The notes beneath the pieces are model-generated. The model made no database searches. It saw only the letters and a list, made by a program, of their open reading frames with translations, and was not told the origin of the DNA. From NCBI GenBank assembly GCA_046765875.1, contig JBKPSJ010000382.1, positions 1-6,489 of the forward strand: a DNA stretch of 6,489 bases, given 5' to 3'. Source of the stretch: DASRHY01 sp046765875 (lineage in GTDB: Bacteria > Actinomycetota > Actinomycetes > Propionibacteriales > Kribbellaceae). Positions 5,840 through 6,489 of this stretch are shown here, piece after piece; positions within the stretch are counted from its first letter, which is position 1, and each line of letters opens with the position of its first letter. A program made the position numbers and the translations under genes.

Positions 5840-5909
5840 CGAACCGGGGCCACGCCGAGACCGTCAGGCTGCGGGATCACCGGTGGGTCGGACATCATCC
5901 CGTGGGGAC

Positions 5910-5923
5910 GAGGGCACGCCCTC
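5910..5923 (-). other. Short inverted repeat at the end of the SHOCT gene
   Basis: GAGGGC-N2-GCCCTC overlaps the SHOCT stop codon (5924-5922). As RNA it would give a 5-bp stem with a 4-nt loop. With no T-run after it, it is at best a weak terminator candidate. The rest of the 5807-5921 gap shows only the inverted repeat next to the CYTH start. Confidence 0.25.
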
Positions 5924-6308
5924 AGGCGGTCGCGAGAGCCTGCGCCTTCAGCTTGTCGAACTCGTCCTGTGAGATGACACGAGCGTCCAGGAGCGCCTGC
6001 GCCTTGGTGATCTCGTCGACCGCCGTGGGCTTCGGCCCGGCGACCTCCTTGATGTAGGCCTCCTGCTGCTGCCTTCTCGCCTCGGCGTGCTGAGCCGAAC
6101 GCTCCGCCATCTTCCGCCCACGGGTGACGAGATAGATGAAGACGGACAGGAATGGAAAGAACAGCAACGCGACGATCCAGATCGCCTTGGCCCATCCGGA
6201 CAGGTCGGAGTCCTGGAACAGGTCGCCGAGGATCCACCACAGCGCCATCAGGTAGGACACGAACGCGAAGCTGATGATGATGAACCAGACAATGTCCCAG
6301 AACGACAT
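5922..6308 (-). CDS. SHOCT-domain membrane protein with PLDc_N-like N-terminus
   Basis: A 128-residue protein with two transmembrane helices (about 6-28 and 41-62) and a cytoplasmic tail. The membrane part, with ALWWILGDLFQDSDLSGWAK (22-41) and ending in FLSVFIYLVTRGRKMAER (53-70), matches the PLDc_N pattern: two helices, a DLSGWAKA loop and a YLVTRGR end. A charged helix about 64-88 (Glu/Gln/Arg-rich, possibly a short coiled coil) leads to a C-terminal SHOCT motif, EITKAQALLDARVISQDEFDKLKAQAL (99-125), with the typical ALLDAGxI-EEFxxLK spacing. SHOCT motifs are short helical hairpins thought to mediate oligomerisation; the physiological role is unknown. AGGAGG at 6319-6314, 5 nt before the ATG, is the best ribosome binding site in the window. 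It lies 115 bp before the CYTH gene and may share its transcript. Confidence 0.93.
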   Translation of the reverse strand: MSFWDIVWFIIISFAFVSYLMALWWILGDLFQDSDLSGWAKAIWIVALLFFPFLSVFIYLVTRGRKMAERSAQHAEARRQQQEAYIKEVAGPKPTAVDEITKAQALLDARVISQDEFDKLKAQALATA

Positions 6309-6313
6309 GAACC

Positions 6314-6319
6314 CCTCCT
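6314..6319 (-). promoter_or_regulatory. Ribosome binding site of the SHOCT gene
   Basis: AGGAGG on the minus strand, a full consensus match, 5 nt before the ATG at 6308. Confidence 0.7.
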
Positions 6320-6388
6320 ATGGGCACGTTCCTTCGCTCTCACCGTGGGGCCGGCGAGCTCTTGGTGCATCACCTGTTGTGGATGACC

Positions 6389-6489
6389 TCAGTCGCTCCG
6401 ATCGCGGGCCCGGTTCAGGCTTGATTGCACGGCGGTCACCAGCACTCGTGCTCCGACACCAAGAAACGCGAGGCTTCCAAGCATCTGGA
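6389..6489 (-). CDS. Possible C-terminal end of an unidentified protein (partial)
   Basis: From the right edge one minus-strand frame stays open for 32 codons and stops at TGA (6391-6389). Its product contains a hydrophobic stretch, MLGSLAFLGVGARVLVTAV, then QSSLNRARDRSD. That could be a last membrane helix with a charged cytoplasmic tail. Third positions are less G/C-rich than in the neighbouring genes. The piece is too short for a family call, and a second minus frame also stays open across this stretch. The stop lies 80 bp before the SHOCT start. It may instead be non-coding upstream DNA. Confidence 0.35.
   Translation of the reverse strand, partial: QMLGSLAFLGVGARVLVTAVQSSLNRARDRSD

Noticed and set aside
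5901..5920. DosR-type box between the SHOCT and CYTH genes.
   Set aside because: Only the left half (GTGGGGAC) resembles the motif; the right half lacks the matching GTCCC arm.

Overview
The window is G+C-rich DNA with strong G/C preference at third codon positions, good GGAGG-type ribosome binding sites and protein families typical of soil Actinobacteria (DUF7144, DUF6325/DUF1269-like, SHOCT, RDD). I place it in a high-GC actinomycete but cannot name the genus. Every gene I can support is on the minus strand, so transcription runs from the right end to the left. No tRNA, rRNA, CRISPR array, transposase or integrase was found.

In transcription order the layout is as follows. A possible C-terminal fragment of an unidentified protein lies at the right edge (6489-6389). 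It is followed by a small membrane protein with PLDc_N-like and SHOCT domains (6308-5922) and a CYTH/triphosphate-tunnel-like protein (5806-5021). A 150-bp gap with two adjacent inverted repeats comes next. After it is a tightly spaced set of five genes: a four-helix DUF7144 membrane protein (4870-4436), a DUF6325/DUF1269-like protein (4405-3830), a leaderless type I sulfatase (3782-2244), a formylglycine-generating enzyme (2192-1239) and an RDD-family membrane protein (1178-699). A gene-free stretch of about 300 bp follows, with a 14-bp direct repeat and a bulged hairpin. The last gene is the N-terminal part of a cation-transporting P-type ATPase, cut off by the left edge (400-1).

The core is a sulfatase together with its own activating enzyme. 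The FGE carries the paired active-site cysteines that oxidise the CTAGR cysteine of a sulfatase to formylglycine. The sulfatase has that motif plus the expected metal and sulfate ligands. Neither protein has a signal peptide, which points to cytosolic maturation and cytosolic sulfate-ester hydrolysis. The membrane proteins (DUF7144, RDD) and the DUF6325-like protein have no assigned role. Their spacing suggests co-transcription, so a membrane-associated or stress-linked sulfatase module is a reasonable but unproven reading. The SHOCT, CYTH and P-type ATPase neighbours would fit a stress or ion-homeostasis neighbourhood.
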